From positions 62,001 to 126,000 of the forward strand of contig SFEL01000007.1 in assembly GCA_004557245.1 (NCBI GenBank): a stretch of DNA of 64,000 nucleotides. Reading direction: 5' to 3'. Origin of the DNA: Clostridiales bacterium (GTDB lineage: Bacteria; Bacillota; Clostridia; Christensenellales; CAG-138). Below are positions 8,308 through 16,767 of this stretch, piece by piece (position 1 is the stretch's first letter; each line of letters starts with the position of its first letter). The notes under the pieces were generated by a model that had not been told where the DNA came from, made no database searches, and saw nothing but the letters and a program-made list of their open reading frames with translations. The translations under genes and the position numbers were made by a program.

Positions 8308-9972
8308 ATGAGCCACCGCGCCCTTTACAGGCAATACCGGCCCGCCACATTCTCCGAGATGATAGGGCAGGAGCATATAACCACAATACTGAAAAACCAG
8401 GTGAAGTCCGGCACAACCGCCCATGCCTACCTTTTCGCGGGCACCCGGGGTACCGGTAAGACAAGCGCCGCGCGCATACTCGCAAGGGCGGTGAACTGCG
8501 AAGAGCCCGTGGACGGCGAGCCGTGCGGCCGCTGCCGTTCCTGCGGCATAAGCGCCGGGGAGTGCGCGGATATAATCGAGCTGGACGCTGCCAGCAACAC
8601 CGGCGTGGACGATATGCGCGACATAATCGAAAAGGCGCGGTTCATGCCTCTTGAGCTGAAGCACAAGGTATACATAATCGACGAGGCGCACGCACTTACT
8701 GCCAACGCCTTCAACGCCTTGCTGAAAACGCTGGAGGAGCCGCCTCCCCACGTGACGTTCATACTGGCCACCACAGAACCCCACAAGATACCTGCGACGA
8801 TAATCTCCCGCTGCCAGAGAATGGATTTTCACCGGCTCGGCGTATCCGATATGGTCAAGCGCACCGAGGAGGTGCTTCAGCGCGAGAACGCCCATATAGA
8901 GCGCGACGGCCTGCTGGCCATAGCCCGAGCTGCCGAGGGCGGCATGCGTGACTGCCTCTCCCTGGCGGACCAGTGCCTGTCATTTTGCGGCAATAAAGTC
9001 AGCACACAGGACGTTTACGGTGTGCTGGGCAGCATGGAGGATGGCTTCCTGTTTGACATGGCGGAGGCCATACTTTCCAGCGACCCGGCAAGGGCGCTGG
9101 AGCTGCTGGATCAGGTAGTTCGGGATGGCCGTGATTTGAAGGTGTTTTTACATGACCTGACGCAGCACATGCGTTCGCTGCTTTTGACGAAGCTTTGCGG
9201 CCATTGCAGCGATATACTGGACTGCACCGAGGACTCTATGAAGCGGTACGAGGAGCAGGCAAAGGAAGCAGGCGAAACGCGGCTTTTAAGATGCAGCGAG
9301 CTGCTGTTGCAGGCGGAGGGCAGGCTTCGGACAGTTACAATGCCGAGGGCGCTTATAGAAAGCACGCTTGTGCGCATATCCCGGCCCGAGGAAAAGCGCA
9401 CCATGGACGACCTTATGGAGCGCATCGAGGTTCTCGAGCGGCAGGTACGGGAAGGGGCGCCCCGGCGCACAGCAATGGCCGAGGCGATACCTATCGGGGA
9501 AAAGCCTGACGCCGATGAGTATCCCTGCGACTACGGCTTTGAGGAGCCGCCGGAACCCGAAGACGCGCCGCCCTTTGATATTGACGAGCCCGCAAGGATT
9601 GCGCCCGCGTCAAAGCCGGAGAAGCCAAGCCCCGCACATCAGGCAAAACCGGCAGAGACGGCGGGCAGCATGTCCCCGCAGAAGCTGTGGAAGGCTATAC
9701 TCGATAAGCTTGGAGAGACGGAGCGCACCATGGCGGTTTCCGGAATGTACGGCAAGGGAAGCGCCATAAACGGCAATGTGCTGGAGGTGGCTTTTGAGAG
9801 CGAAATAATATATCGTATGATGAGCGCGCCGGGAGCGCTGGAGAAGGTCAACGGAGCGGCAGACAAGGTGGCGCCCGGGTATACGGTGCGTATGACGCAG
9901 AAATCTGGCGGGGACGATATAGAGAGCACCGGCAGGGCGTTGTTCGGCGGCGCTTTCAGGATCGAGAGCTGA
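8308..9972 (+). CDS. dnaX: DNA polymerase III subunits gamma/tau
   Basis: DnaX is the clamp-loader ATPase of the replisome. ATG 8308 follows ACTGGAGG and gives 554 residues starting MSHRALYRQYRP, the standard N terminus. Walker A is GTRGTGKTS (45-53), a zinc module has Cys64, Cys73, Cys76 and Cys79, the DEAH box is at 125-128, and the arginine-finger segment is SRC (167-169). The C-terminal third is acidic and proline-rich (about 405-465), followed by a tau-like domain. I saw no obvious frameshift signal for a short gamma form. It is followed by a terminator and the ybaB-recR unit, as in Bacillus. Confidence 0.96.
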   Translation: MSHRALYRQYRPATFSEMIGQEHITTILKNQVKSGTTAHAYLFAGTRGTGKTSAARILARAVNCEEPVDGEPCGRCRSCGISAGECADIIELDAASNTGVDDMRDIIEKARFMPLELKHKVYIIDEAHALTANAFNALLKTLEEPPPHVTFILATTEPHKIPATIISRCQRMDFHRLGVSDMVKRTEEVLQRENAHIERDGLLAIARAAEGGMRDCLSLADQCLSFCGNKVSTQDVYGVLGSMEDGFLFDMAEAILSSDPARALELLDQVVRDGRDLKVFLHDLTQHMRSLLLTKLCGHCSDILDCTEDSMKRYEEQAKEAGETRLLRCSELLLQAEGRLRTVTMPRALIESTLVRISRPEEKRTMDDLMERIEVLERQVREGAPRRTAMAEAIPIGEKPDADEYPCDYGFEEPPEPEDAPPFDIDEPARIAPASKPEKPSPAHQAKPAETAGSMSPQKLWKAILDKLGETERTMAVSGMYGKGSAINGNVLEVAFESEIIYRMMSAPGALEKVNGAADKVAPGYTVRMTQKSGGDDIESTGRALFGGAFRIES

Positions 9973-9995
9973 CAAGCGATGAGCATTTAACATTT

Positions 9996-10030
9996 CGCCG
10001 CCCAAATATAACAAAAGGCGGCGCTTTTTT
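9996..10030 (+). terminator. Terminator after dnaX
   Basis: CGCCGCC (9996-10002) pairs with GGCGGCG (10017-10023), followed by CTTTTTTT. Confidence 0.8.
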
Positions 10031-10091
10031 TAAAAAAACGTGTCGCAAATGTGGAAAATGGCTGCAAATACCTCTATTCTGCGGTACCGCG

Positions 10092-10120
10092 TTGAACAGG
10101 GCTGCAAACTGTGGTATACT
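10092..10120 (+). promoter_or_regulatory. ybaB-recR promoter
   Basis: TTGAAC (10092-10097), a 17-base spacer and TATACT (10115-10120) lie 32 bases before the ybaB start. Confidence 0.6.
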
Positions 10121-10151
10121 ATTATACAAGTAAAATCCCGGAGGTATGTTA

Positions 10152-10487
10152 ATGGCAAAGGGCGGTTTCCCCGGAATGGGTGGGGCAAATATGCAGCAGC
10201 TGATGAAGCAGGCGCAGAAGATGCAGCAGGATATGCAGCGCATGCAGCAGGAACTCCAGACCCGCGAGTTTACGGCTACCGTAGGCGGCGGCGTGGTCAG
10301 GGCTACGGCATACGGCAGTAAGGTGATAAAGTCTATCGAGATAGACCCTGCCTGCGTGGATCCGGATGATGTTGAGATGCTTCAGGATCTGGTGCTGTCC
10401 GCCGTCAACGAGGCCATGCGCATGGCGGAGGAAGCCACGAATTCCGAGGTCAGCAAGCTTACTGGCGGAATGGGCTTGGGCTTCTAA
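10152..10487 (+). CDS. YbaB/EbfC-family nucleoid-associated protein
   Basis: The 111-residue protein starts MAKGGFPGMGG, then has a Met- and Gln-rich helix (MQQLMKQAQKMQQDMQRMQ) and the conserved EFTATVGGGVVRATAYGS core. These features mark the YbaB/EbfC (YaaK) family, small dimers that bind DNA without strong sequence preference. ATG 10152 is preferred over ATG 10146 because GGAGG at 10140-10144 is then seven bases away. Its place between dnaX and recR is conserved in Firmicutes and fits a link to recombination or replication. Confidence 0.93.
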   Translation: MAKGGFPGMGGANMQQLMKQAQKMQQDMQRMQQELQTREFTATVGGGVVRATAYGSKVIKSIEIDPACVDPDDVEMLQDLVLSAVNEAMRMAEEATNSEVSKLTGGMGLGF

Positions 10488-10494
10488 AAAACAT

Positions 10495-11085
10495 ATGGCA
10501 GACCCAATAAGCAATCTGGTCTCCCAGCTTTGCAGATTGCCCGGCGTAGGTACCAAGAGCGCACAGCGCCTCGCCTACTTTATACTGGACATGCCCGAGA
10601 GCGAAGCACGCGAGATAGCAAAGGCCATAAACGACGCAAGGGACAAGATACACCACTGTCCCATTTGCGGCAACTACACCGATACGGATCCCTGTGCCAT
10701 ATGCCGCGACGCCAGCCGCAAGACCGGCGTAATATGCGTGGTTAGGGACGCAAGGGATGTGGTAGCCATGGAAAAGATGCGGGAATTCCGCGGCACATAC
10801 CATGTGCTGGGCGGGACGATATCCCCAATGGACGGCATTGGCCCGGACGATATACGCATAAAGGAACTATTGCAGCGTATAGATGAAGGCGGGGTAAGCG
10901 AAGTGATACTGGCTACCAACCCGGACGTAGAGGGGGAAGCCACTGCGGTGTATATATCCAAGCTGCTCAAGCAGCGGGGGGTGAAAGCCACGAGGATAGC
11001 CCACGGAATACCCATCGGCGGAAATCTTGAATACGTGGACGAAATGACATTGCTGAAGGCAATGGAAGGCAGAAGGGAAATGTAA
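10495..11085 (+). CDS. recR: Recombination mediator RecR
   Basis: RecR acts with RecF and RecO to load RecA at gaps. The 196-residue protein has the N-terminal helix-hairpin-helix (LCRLPGVGTKSAQRLA), a four-Cys zinc finger (Cys55, 58, 67, 70 in HHCPICGNYTDTDPCAIC), and a Toprim domain with LATNPDVEGEATA. ATG 10495 lies seven bases after the ybaB stop, with a weak ribosome-binding site, so translation is probably coupled. Length is normal. Confidence 0.96.
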   Translation: MADPISNLVSQLCRLPGVGTKSAQRLAYFILDMPESEAREIAKAINDARDKIHHCPICGNYTDTDPCAICRDASRKTGVICVVRDARDVVAMEKMREFRGTYHVLGGTISPMDGIGPDDIRIKELLQRIDEGGVSEVILATNPDVEGEATAVYISKLLKQRGVKATRIAHGIPIGGNLEYVDEMTLLKAMEGRREM

Positions 11086-11103
11086 AAATTTTTTTAAAAA
11101 TTT

Positions 11104-11130
11104 TGCAACCTTTTGGACGCCTGAAGCGTC
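11104..11130 (+). promoter_or_regulatory. ECF-sigma-type promoter
   Basis: TGCAACCTTTT (-35, 11104-11114) and CGTC (-10, 11127-11130) are separated so that AAC and CGTC lie 17 bases apart. An A/T-rich stretch precedes it. This matches the AAC...CGTC type of extracytoplasmic-function sigma promoters and not sigma-A. GACGC and GCGTC also form a short inverted repeat here. Confidence 0.6.
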
Positions 11131-11182
11131 TTATACTATAGAGCGGAGAAAACACCCATATCACCCGAAAGGAGAGGTAAAG

Positions 11183-12145
11183 ATGAAGCGCATAACTGCA
11201 CTGTCCACCATTGCTGTTGCCGTGATAGCACTTATTATAGGCCGCGCATTTCCGGTGAGCGTAATGAGCAACGACCGCGTCATGGCGGACGTGCGTCAGA
11301 GTTATCGCAGCGCCTCACTGGTGGTGTCGGGTGAATGCATACAAAAGATAAATTCCGGCGACAATGCCCAGAGCCGCATGCGCATCGACGAGGTAATAGC
11401 CGGAAGCGCCCGGGAGGGCTCCGAAATACTGGTCAAGGGCAGCTATACCGTAGGAGAGAAGTATCTCCTCTACCTTATAGAGGACGATGACGTACAGTAT
11501 GCCGAGGACGAGGTAGGCTATTGTTCCACCTCCACGGATAATTTTGTGATCCGGGATGGAAATGTTGAATACGGCGGATTGCAGATAAGATTCAGCGAAT
11601 TCAGGAAGGAAATGGACGAGATCTCGAAGGTTATCACTGCACCTTCAGAGAACTACTACTACAGTGATATCAGAGCGCTTGTAAACGCCTCGGAGAATAT
11701 ATTCATAGGCCGTGTAAACGGTGCGTCTCATATGCGCAGCACCAAATTCCGCACCCAGGACGGCGGAAGCACAGTCGAAAAGAAGGCGCTATCAGCAAAT
11801 CTTACCATCAGCGTATACGGAAACATAAAGGGCGATATAGGCTACGGCCAGGAAATAAATCTGGTATATGTTCCTTCAGCCAGCGAAAACATGACGGATG
11901 CCGGCACCCTCCAGCCCAAGCCGGTGAGCGCCGACAAAGCGGTAAAGCTTTCCGAGGGCGATACCTACCTGTTCTTCCTTGCAAAGGATCCGGATCCCAA
12001 GCAGGATCACTGCTTCCCGGTAAACTCCATACAGGGTTGGATAAAGGTGGAAAATGATAAGCTGACCGTGTCCGATGAAAACGGCGTGGCGAGGGAATAT
12101 ACCGACCTTTCTCAGCTGGTAGCCGATATAAACAAAGTAAAATAA
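11183..12145 (+). CDS. Membrane-anchored protein with a duplicated extracytoplasmic domain
   Basis: The start ATG 11183 follows AAAGGAGAGG. The 320-residue protein has an N-terminal signal-anchor (about 4-26), with no clear signal-peptidase or lipobox site. The rest reads as two related modules. Each starts with an Ala-Ser segment before a beta strand (YRSASLVVSGE at about 42-52; VNASENIFIGR at about 170-180), and each ends in a G-E/D-x-YL strand (VGEKYLLYL; SEGDTYLFFL) followed by a short G-rich turn. I do not recognise a named family. The ECF-type promoter suggests expression under envelope stress. It ends at a strong hairpin. Confidence 0.8.
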   Translation: MKRITALSTIAVAVIALIIGRAFPVSVMSNDRVMADVRQSYRSASLVVSGECIQKINSGDNAQSRMRIDEVIAGSAREGSEILVKGSYTVGEKYLLYLIEDDDVQYAEDEVGYCSTSTDNFVIRDGNVEYGGLQIRFSEFRKEMDEISKVITAPSENYYYSDIRALVNASENIFIGRVNGASHMRSTKFRTQDGGSTVEKKALSANLTISVYGNIKGDIGYGQEINLVYVPSASENMTDAGTLQPKPVSADKAVKLSEGDTYLFFLAKDPDPKQDHCFPVNSIQGWIKVENDKLTVSDENGVAREYTDLSQLVADINKVK

Positions 12146-12154
12146 AGAAAGATC

Positions 12155-12197
12155 AATAATAACGATCCCCGCTCAGGCGGGGATCGTTATTATTATA
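12155..12197. terminator. Bidirectional terminator
   Basis: AATAATAACGATCCCCGC (12155-12172) and its exact complement (12177-12194) form an 18-bp stem with a TCAG loop. The inner part recurs almost exactly at 12401-12442. Confidence 0.8.
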
Positions 12198-12202
12198 CCG
12201 GC
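12161..12202 (+). repeat. Left direct repeat flanking the 160-bp element
   Basis: This 42-base block starting AACGATCCCCGCTCAG matches 12401-12442 at all but about two positions. The pair brackets structured repeat copy 1. Confidence 0.75.
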
Positions 12203-12235
12203 TGCCGAAAAACCCCGGGGTTGATAAGGGGCCGC

Positions 12236-12395
12236 AGCCCCTTATGGCTTTATTCGGATTTGGCGACATGTGCGGCAAATCCGCAAAAAGCGCTTGCGCA
12301 GCAAGGCTTTCCCTGCATGAGGTGCTGGCCGCGCCATAGGCGCAAGCGCCGAATAAAAAAACTCGAAAAAGTGGCGTTCAGCCACTTTTTCGACA
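12236..12395 (+). repeat. 160-bp structured interspersed repeat, copy 1
   Basis: This sequence matches the reverse complement of 17390-17549 over its full length with about 90 percent or more identity by eye. It can fold into a closed structure: TTTATTCGG (12249-12257) pairs with CCGAATAAA (about 12349-12357), enclosing hairpins built from CGGATTTG/CAAATCCG and GCGCTTGCG/CGCAAGCGC, followed by a bidirectional terminator AAAAAGTGGC...GCCACTTTTT. No plausible coding frame is conserved. It is flanked by direct repeats and lies just downstream of a terminator, so it looks like a MITE-like or REP-like mobile element. Confidence 0.85.
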
Positions 12396-12400
12396 TTTTT

Positions 12401-12442
12401 AACGATCCCCGCTCAGACGAGGATCGTTATTATTATACCGGC
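12401..12442 (+). repeat. Right direct repeat flanking the 160-bp element
   Basis: A near copy of 12161-12202. Changes in one arm (CGAGG instead of CGGGG) weaken the hairpin. It may end transcription of the minus-strand DMT gene. Confidence 0.75.
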
Positions 12443-12472
12443 ATAACGGGAATGTCATTTTTTGCGTTCAGC

Positions 12473-13360
12473 TCAATTCCGCTTTGAATTTTCTTTGCTG
12501 CTAAGAAAACTGTCCCCTACGAGGCACAGTACGATTATGCTTGCGCCTATAAGCCCAATGCCGGTGAGCCGCTCGCCAAGTATTATAATCGCTATTACGG
12601 CGGTCATGATGGGCTGGGTGCATTGCAGCATGGAAACAGCCGAGGCGGAAAGGTGACGCACTGCGGTGTTCTGAAGAAGGTATGCGGCGATGGTGCATAT
12701 CATGGCGTGGTATGCGGCGATAAGGTACGCGGCAGGCTGTATGCCGGACAAGACGGATATATCGTCGAATATCAATGCGCCTGCGACGCTTACCACCATG
12801 GTGGTTATCACCTGTAATGAGGTAATGGACAGCACTTCCATCTCCTGCATTGCCTTTTCGCCGAATACCAGCTGGCCGGCAAGGCACAGCGCATCGAGAA
12901 GGGCCAGTGCCTCCCCTGCGCCGAAGGCAAATGCGCCGCCGTTGCAGCAGAGCAGGAACAGTCCCGCTATGGTTATCAGCTGCAACGGCAGATGGCTGAG
13001 CTTATAGTGCGATTTTGTGACTACAGCAGAAAGTGCCGGTGCGAACAACACCGGCAGCGACATTATGAACCCCACGTTGGTGGCGGAGGTCATGCTGAGG
13101 GATATGTTGCAGGAGATATAAGCTCCTGCACAGCATAGGGCGGAAGGCAGCCAGAGCCTTATGCCAGCCTTTTTCGCGGCGGAAAATATGCGTTTGCCGC
13201 AAAAAAGCGACAGAACCACTGACGCCATGGTGAAGCGTATCGCCAGCAGCCATAACGGAGTGATACTCTGATAGGCGATCTTGGTTATGGGATTGCCTAT
13301 GCCGTAAACAAGGCTCTGTATCAGTATGAATATAACGTATATGGCCTTTTTGCCCTTCAT
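12473..13360 (-). CDS. EamA/DMT-superfamily exporter
   Basis: The 295-residue integral membrane protein has about ten hydrophobic segments arranged as two EamA repeats. Typical pieces are GNPITKIAYQSITPLWLLAIRF near the N terminus and LQCTQPIMTAVIAIIILGE in the second half. Such proteins export metabolites or amino acids; the substrate cannot be deduced. It begins 11 bases after the stop of the ABC-F gene on the same strand and is probably co-transcribed with it. A second, only distantly similar EamA gene lies at 45449-46318. Confidence 0.85.
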   Translation of the reverse strand: MKGKKAIYVIFILIQSLVYGIGNPITKIAYQSITPLWLLAIRFTMASVVLSLFCGKRIFSAAKKAGIRLWLPSALCCAGAYISCNISLSMTSATNVGFIMSLPVLFAPALSAVVTKSHYKLSHLPLQLITIAGLFLLCCNGGAFAFGAGEALALLDALCLAGQLVFGEKAMQEMEVLSITSLQVITTMVVSVAGALIFDDISVLSGIQPAAYLIAAYHAMICTIAAYLLQNTAVRHLSASAVSMLQCTQPIMTAVIAIIILGERLTGIGLIGASIIVLCLVGDSFLSSKENSKRN

Positions 13361-13371
13361 ACAGCTCCTTC

Positions 13372-15294
13372 TTACTCGCCGTATTCCTCACGGAGCTGGT
13401 CCAGCGCCTGCTGAGCCTGCTCCCACTGGGAATAGAGGGAATCGATCTCGGCCTGCTTGTCGTCTGCCTTTTTTGCGAGTTCTGCGGATTTTACGTAGTC
13501 CGACGCTACCACTGGCGAAGCGAGCTTTTGATTTATTTCTTCAAGCTCCTGCTCGGCGGCCGCTATGCGCTCCTCTGCTCGGCGGACAGCGCCCGCCGCC
13601 CGGTTCAGTATACTCTGGCGCTCCTTTTGAGCCTTGTAGCTGTTGGGCTTTTCCGCCTTTGGGGGGGCAGCTTCAGCTGAGGGCTGAGGCCTTCGCGCAG
13701 CTGCTTCAAGGTAATCGTCATAGCCGCCTATGTATTCAGTAAGTCCGTCTTCCTCCATGTAGAGTATGCGGTCAGCCATGCGGTTGACCAGGTATCTGTC
13801 GTGGGTGATTATGAGCATGGTACCCTCGTAATCCTCCAAAGCGGCCTCAAGAGCCTCCCGGGAGGATATGTCAAGATGGTTGGTAGGCTCATCGAGCAGC
13901 AGCAGATTGGCCCCTGAAAGCATAAGCTTGAGAAGCTGTATGCGTGCCTTCTCGCCGCCGGAAAGGGTGCCTATCTCGTTGAACACCTCGTCGCCGCGAA
14001 TGAGGAACGCCGCCAGGGCGGAACGGACTTGGGTAAGGTCCATTCTCGGGTAGGCGTTGTGTATTTCCTCAAGTGCGGTGCTGTTGGGATCAAGGGAGGT
14101 CATGGTCTGCTCGTAGTAGCCGGGCTGCACCTTGGCGCCCAGACGCACAGTGCCGGAATCCTGCCTTTCAAGGCCCATTATTATCTTCATGAGGGTGGTC
14201 TTGCCGCAGCCGTTCGGCCCCAGCAGGAATACACGTTCTCCCTTGCGGATATGCATGGAGGCGTTTTTGAACACCGGCTTATCATAGGACTTACTCAGCT
14301 CTTCGCACATCAGCACATCGTTACCGCCTACTTCCTTCGCGGTGAACTTGAAATGTATGGAGGAGGTGTCCTTTTCGGGAGCTACCAGCTCTGCCTTCAG
14401 CCGTTCTATCTGCTTGAGCTTTGCCTCGGCGGTGATGAAATTGTGAGCCTGGCCCCAGCGGCGCTGCTGCTCTACAACGCCTTCAAGGCGGTGTATCTCT
14501 TTCTTCTGATTGGCATAGTGCCTGCGCAGTATTTCGTTGCGGGTGCTCATCAGCTCCACGTGGCGGGAATAGTTGCCGTTGGTGGCGGTGAGCTTGCCGT
14601 TTTTTATTTCAAGGGTGCGGTTGGTTACCCTATCCAGAAAGTACCTGTCGTGGGATATGACTATAAACGCCCCTGCGTAGTTCTTGAGAAAATCCTCAAG
14701 CCAGGTGACGCTTTGTATGTCAAGGTGATTGGTAGGCTCGTCAAGCAGCAGCAGTTCCGCGCCGGAGAGCAGCATCTTTGCCAGCTGGGCCTTGTTGCGC
14801 TGGCCGCCGCTCATGTCGCTGAGAGGCTTGGCGAATTCGCTTTCGGTAAAGCCGAGGCCCAGGAGAGTGCTGCGTACCCTGCTCCTGAAGGTCAGGCCGC
14901 CCTCCCGCTCGTACCGTTCGTTGAGGGATTGCTGATGGGAAATAAGAGAGGATACGTCGCTGCCGCCATTGGATATTTCCTCGGAAATACGCTCAAGCTC
15001 CTGCTCTATACGTATGAGGTGGTCAAATGCCGCTACTGTGGATTGGTACAACGTATCCGAGGTGTTCTCCACGTTTTGACGCATAAATCCCATACGGGCG
15101 CCCTTATGTTTCATCACGGAGCCGGTGTCAGGTGTTTCCTCGCCTGTGAGTATGCGAAAAAGGGTAGTTTTGCCGCACCCGTTTACCCCTACCAGGCCCA
15201 CCTTGTCCCGGGGGGCTACCTCAAAGCTTACCCCGTCGAAGAGAAGACGGGCGGAATAGCTCTTGCTTATGCCGCTTGCGGCTAATAGTGCCAT
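13372..15294 (-). CDS. ABC-F family ATPase
   Basis: The 640-residue protein has two ABC ATPase domains without membrane segments. The first Walker A is GVNGCGKTT (36-44) with SGGQ and LLLLDEPTNHLD; the second is GPNGCGKTT with SGGEKAR and LLLLDEPTNHLD. A basic linker between them and a C-terminal coiled coil (about 550-640) fit the YdiF/Uup branch of ABC-F proteins, which act on the ribosome. Resistance-type members exist, but nothing here marks this one as such. The DMT gene follows closely. Confidence 0.93.
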   Translation of the reverse strand: MALLAASGISKSYSARLLFDGVSFEVAPRDKVGLVGVNGCGKTTLFRILTGEETPDTGSVMKHKGARMGFMRQNVENTSDTLYQSTVAAFDHLIRIEQELERISEEISNGGSDVSSLISHQQSLNERYEREGGLTFRSRVRSTLLGLGFTESEFAKPLSDMSGGQRNKAQLAKMLLSGAELLLLDEPTNHLDIQSVTWLEDFLKNYAGAFIVISHDRYFLDRVTNRTLEIKNGKLTATNGNYSRHVELMSTRNEILRRHYANQKKEIHRLEGVVEQQRRWGQAHNFITAEAKLKQIERLKAELVAPEKDTSSIHFKFTAKEVGGNDVLMCEELSKSYDKPVFKNASMHIRKGERVFLLGPNGCGKTTLMKIIMGLERQDSGTVRLGAKVQPGYYEQTMTSLDPNSTALEEIHNAYPRMDLTQVRSALAAFLIRGDEVFNEIGTLSGGEKARIQLLKLMLSGANLLLLDEPTNHLDISSREALEAALEDYEGTMLIITHDRYLVNRMADRILYMEEDGLTEYIGGYDDYLEAAARRPQPSAEAAPPKAEKPNSYKAQKERQSILNRAAGAVRRAEERIAAAEQELEEINQKLASPVVASDYVKSAELAKKADDKQAEIDSLYSQWEQAQQALDQLREEYGE

Positions 15295-15446
15295 GGTAAA
15301 ATACAGTTCCTTTGCCGAAATATTGGATCGAATTATATTTTACACTAATATTACTGCTATTGCCATACGGTTTTTACGCCTAAAGGGACAGCGAAGCATA
15401 TTGTTCATTGGACAAAATATGTCAGTATGCGCTATAATTATCAAAT

Positions 15447-16739
15447 ATGGAAGCTACTAATGATTTGCGGAAAAACCAAAGGAAAAACAGACAGGATAGA
15501 CGCCCCATGATGAAGCGGCTCAGAATACCGCTCCTTACTGCGGGAGGCGTTGTGCTGTGCGCTTTTGTGCTGATACCCATGGCCTTTGATACCCTCGACA
15601 TAGGACCGGAGATAGTGGAAGTATCCAAGTCCATGCTTCATATGCCAAGCCCCACCCCGACGGCGGAGGTGGCGGAGAACTTTGCCATTACGGCAGCTGC
15701 GCCTAAGGATGCAGCGGAGGCTCCCTCAAAGTACCGGCTGCTGAAGCTCGGCGATACAGACCCTGTGGTGGCGGACATACATGAGAGGCTGGCGGAGCTG
15801 CAGTATATGGACGGCGATGAACCCTCGGAGTATTTTGGCGAGCCTATTGAAGCGGCGCTGAAGCGTTTTCAGCGCATACACCACATGAAAGAGACGGGCG
15901 AGGCGGACGAACTGACACAGGAGATCCTTTTCTCGGATAAGGCTGCCATGTATAAGCTTCAGCAGGGCGACGAGGGAGAGGACGTGGAGTCCCTTCAGGA
16001 GCGCTTGCAGGATTTGGGCTACGAGGTGGAAAAGACCAACGGCTACTTTGGCGTGGCCACGGTAAAGGCGCTCTCCTCCTTTCAGATAAAGAACAAGCTT
16101 GACGCCACCGGCGTTATGGATACCGACACGGCGGATATACTTTACTCAAACAACGCAAGGCCCAAGGTGGATCCAACCCCTTCGCCTACGCCTAAGCCCA
16201 AGTCCACTCCTACGGCCAAGCCCACAAATACACCCAAGAACAGCGCCACGCCCAAGGTTGGGGGCGATAGCATAGGTACTACCAAGACGGCCGACCCCGG
16301 CACTCAGCCCGAAAGCACCCCAAAGACAGGCGGAGGCGGCAATGTTTCCGCCGCTACCGGCAGTGTGGACGGATTTATTGCCACGGCTATGGCTCAGCAG
16401 GGAAAGCCCTATATCACGGCGGACGAGGGCCCGGACAGCTTCGATTGCAGCGGCCTCGTATATTACTGCCTCGTCAACAACGGCGTAAAGGTGGGCCGGA
16501 TGAGCGCAAAGAGCTATGCCGTAATAGACAGCTGGGAAACCGTCTATTCTACGAGCGACCTGCGCCCCGGCGACCTGCTGTTCTTCTGGAACAGCGGCAG
16601 AACGCGCATTTATCATACCGGAATATGGCTGGGAGGCGGAAAATACATACATGCCTCTTCCTCTGCGGGGCAGGTAGTGGTCAGCGGCTGGAGCGACTGG
16701 GCTAAAAACAGCTTCAGCCACGGCAAGAGGGTATACTAA
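15447..16739 (+). CDS. Membrane-anchored NlpC/P60 endopeptidase with two PG-binding domains
   Basis: The 430-residue protein has a basic N terminus, one membrane segment (about 27-48), two PG_binding_1 domains (about 95-163 and 168-235), a long Thr/Pro/Lys linker (240-295), and a C-terminal NlpC/P60 domain. The catalytic Cys is in FDCSGLVYY (Cys334), with His390 in YHTGIW and a third polar residue near His402. It should cleave peptide cross-links of peptidoglycan outside the cell. TATAAT at 15433-15438 is a likely -10 just upstream, giving a very short leader. Confidence 0.92.
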   Translation: MEATNDLRKNQRKNRQDRRPMMKRLRIPLLTAGGVVLCAFVLIPMAFDTLDIGPEIVEVSKSMLHMPSPTPTAEVAENFAITAAAPKDAAEAPSKYRLLKLGDTDPVVADIHERLAELQYMDGDEPSEYFGEPIEAALKRFQRIHHMKETGEADELTQEILFSDKAAMYKLQQGDEGEDVESLQERLQDLGYEVEKTNGYFGVATVKALSSFQIKNKLDATGVMDTDTADILYSNNARPKVDPTPSPTPKPKSTPTAKPTNTPKNSATPKVGGDSIGTTKTADPGTQPESTPKTGGGGNVSAATGSVDGFIATAMAQQGKPYITADEGPDSFDCSGLVYYCLVNNGVKVGRMSAKSYAVIDSWETVYSTSDLRPGDLLFFWNSGRTRIYHTGIWLGGGKYIHASSSAGQVVVSGWSDWAKNSFSHGKRVY

Positions 16740-16767
16740 ATTAAAAATATCAAGGAGGAGAATGGCT

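Noticed and set aside
8308..9972. Programmed frameshift in dnaX giving a short gamma subunit
   Set aside because: I saw no A-rich slippery run followed by an early stop in the alternative frame in the expected region.
12221..12487. Short frames inside repeat copies 1 and 2 that look alike
   Set aside because: They are similar only because the repeat is. Starts and ends are not conserved, and the sequence is better explained by RNA-like stems.
14029..15285. A 418-codon open frame on the plus strand
   Set aside because: It lies opposite the ABC-F gene, which has two complete ATPase domains.
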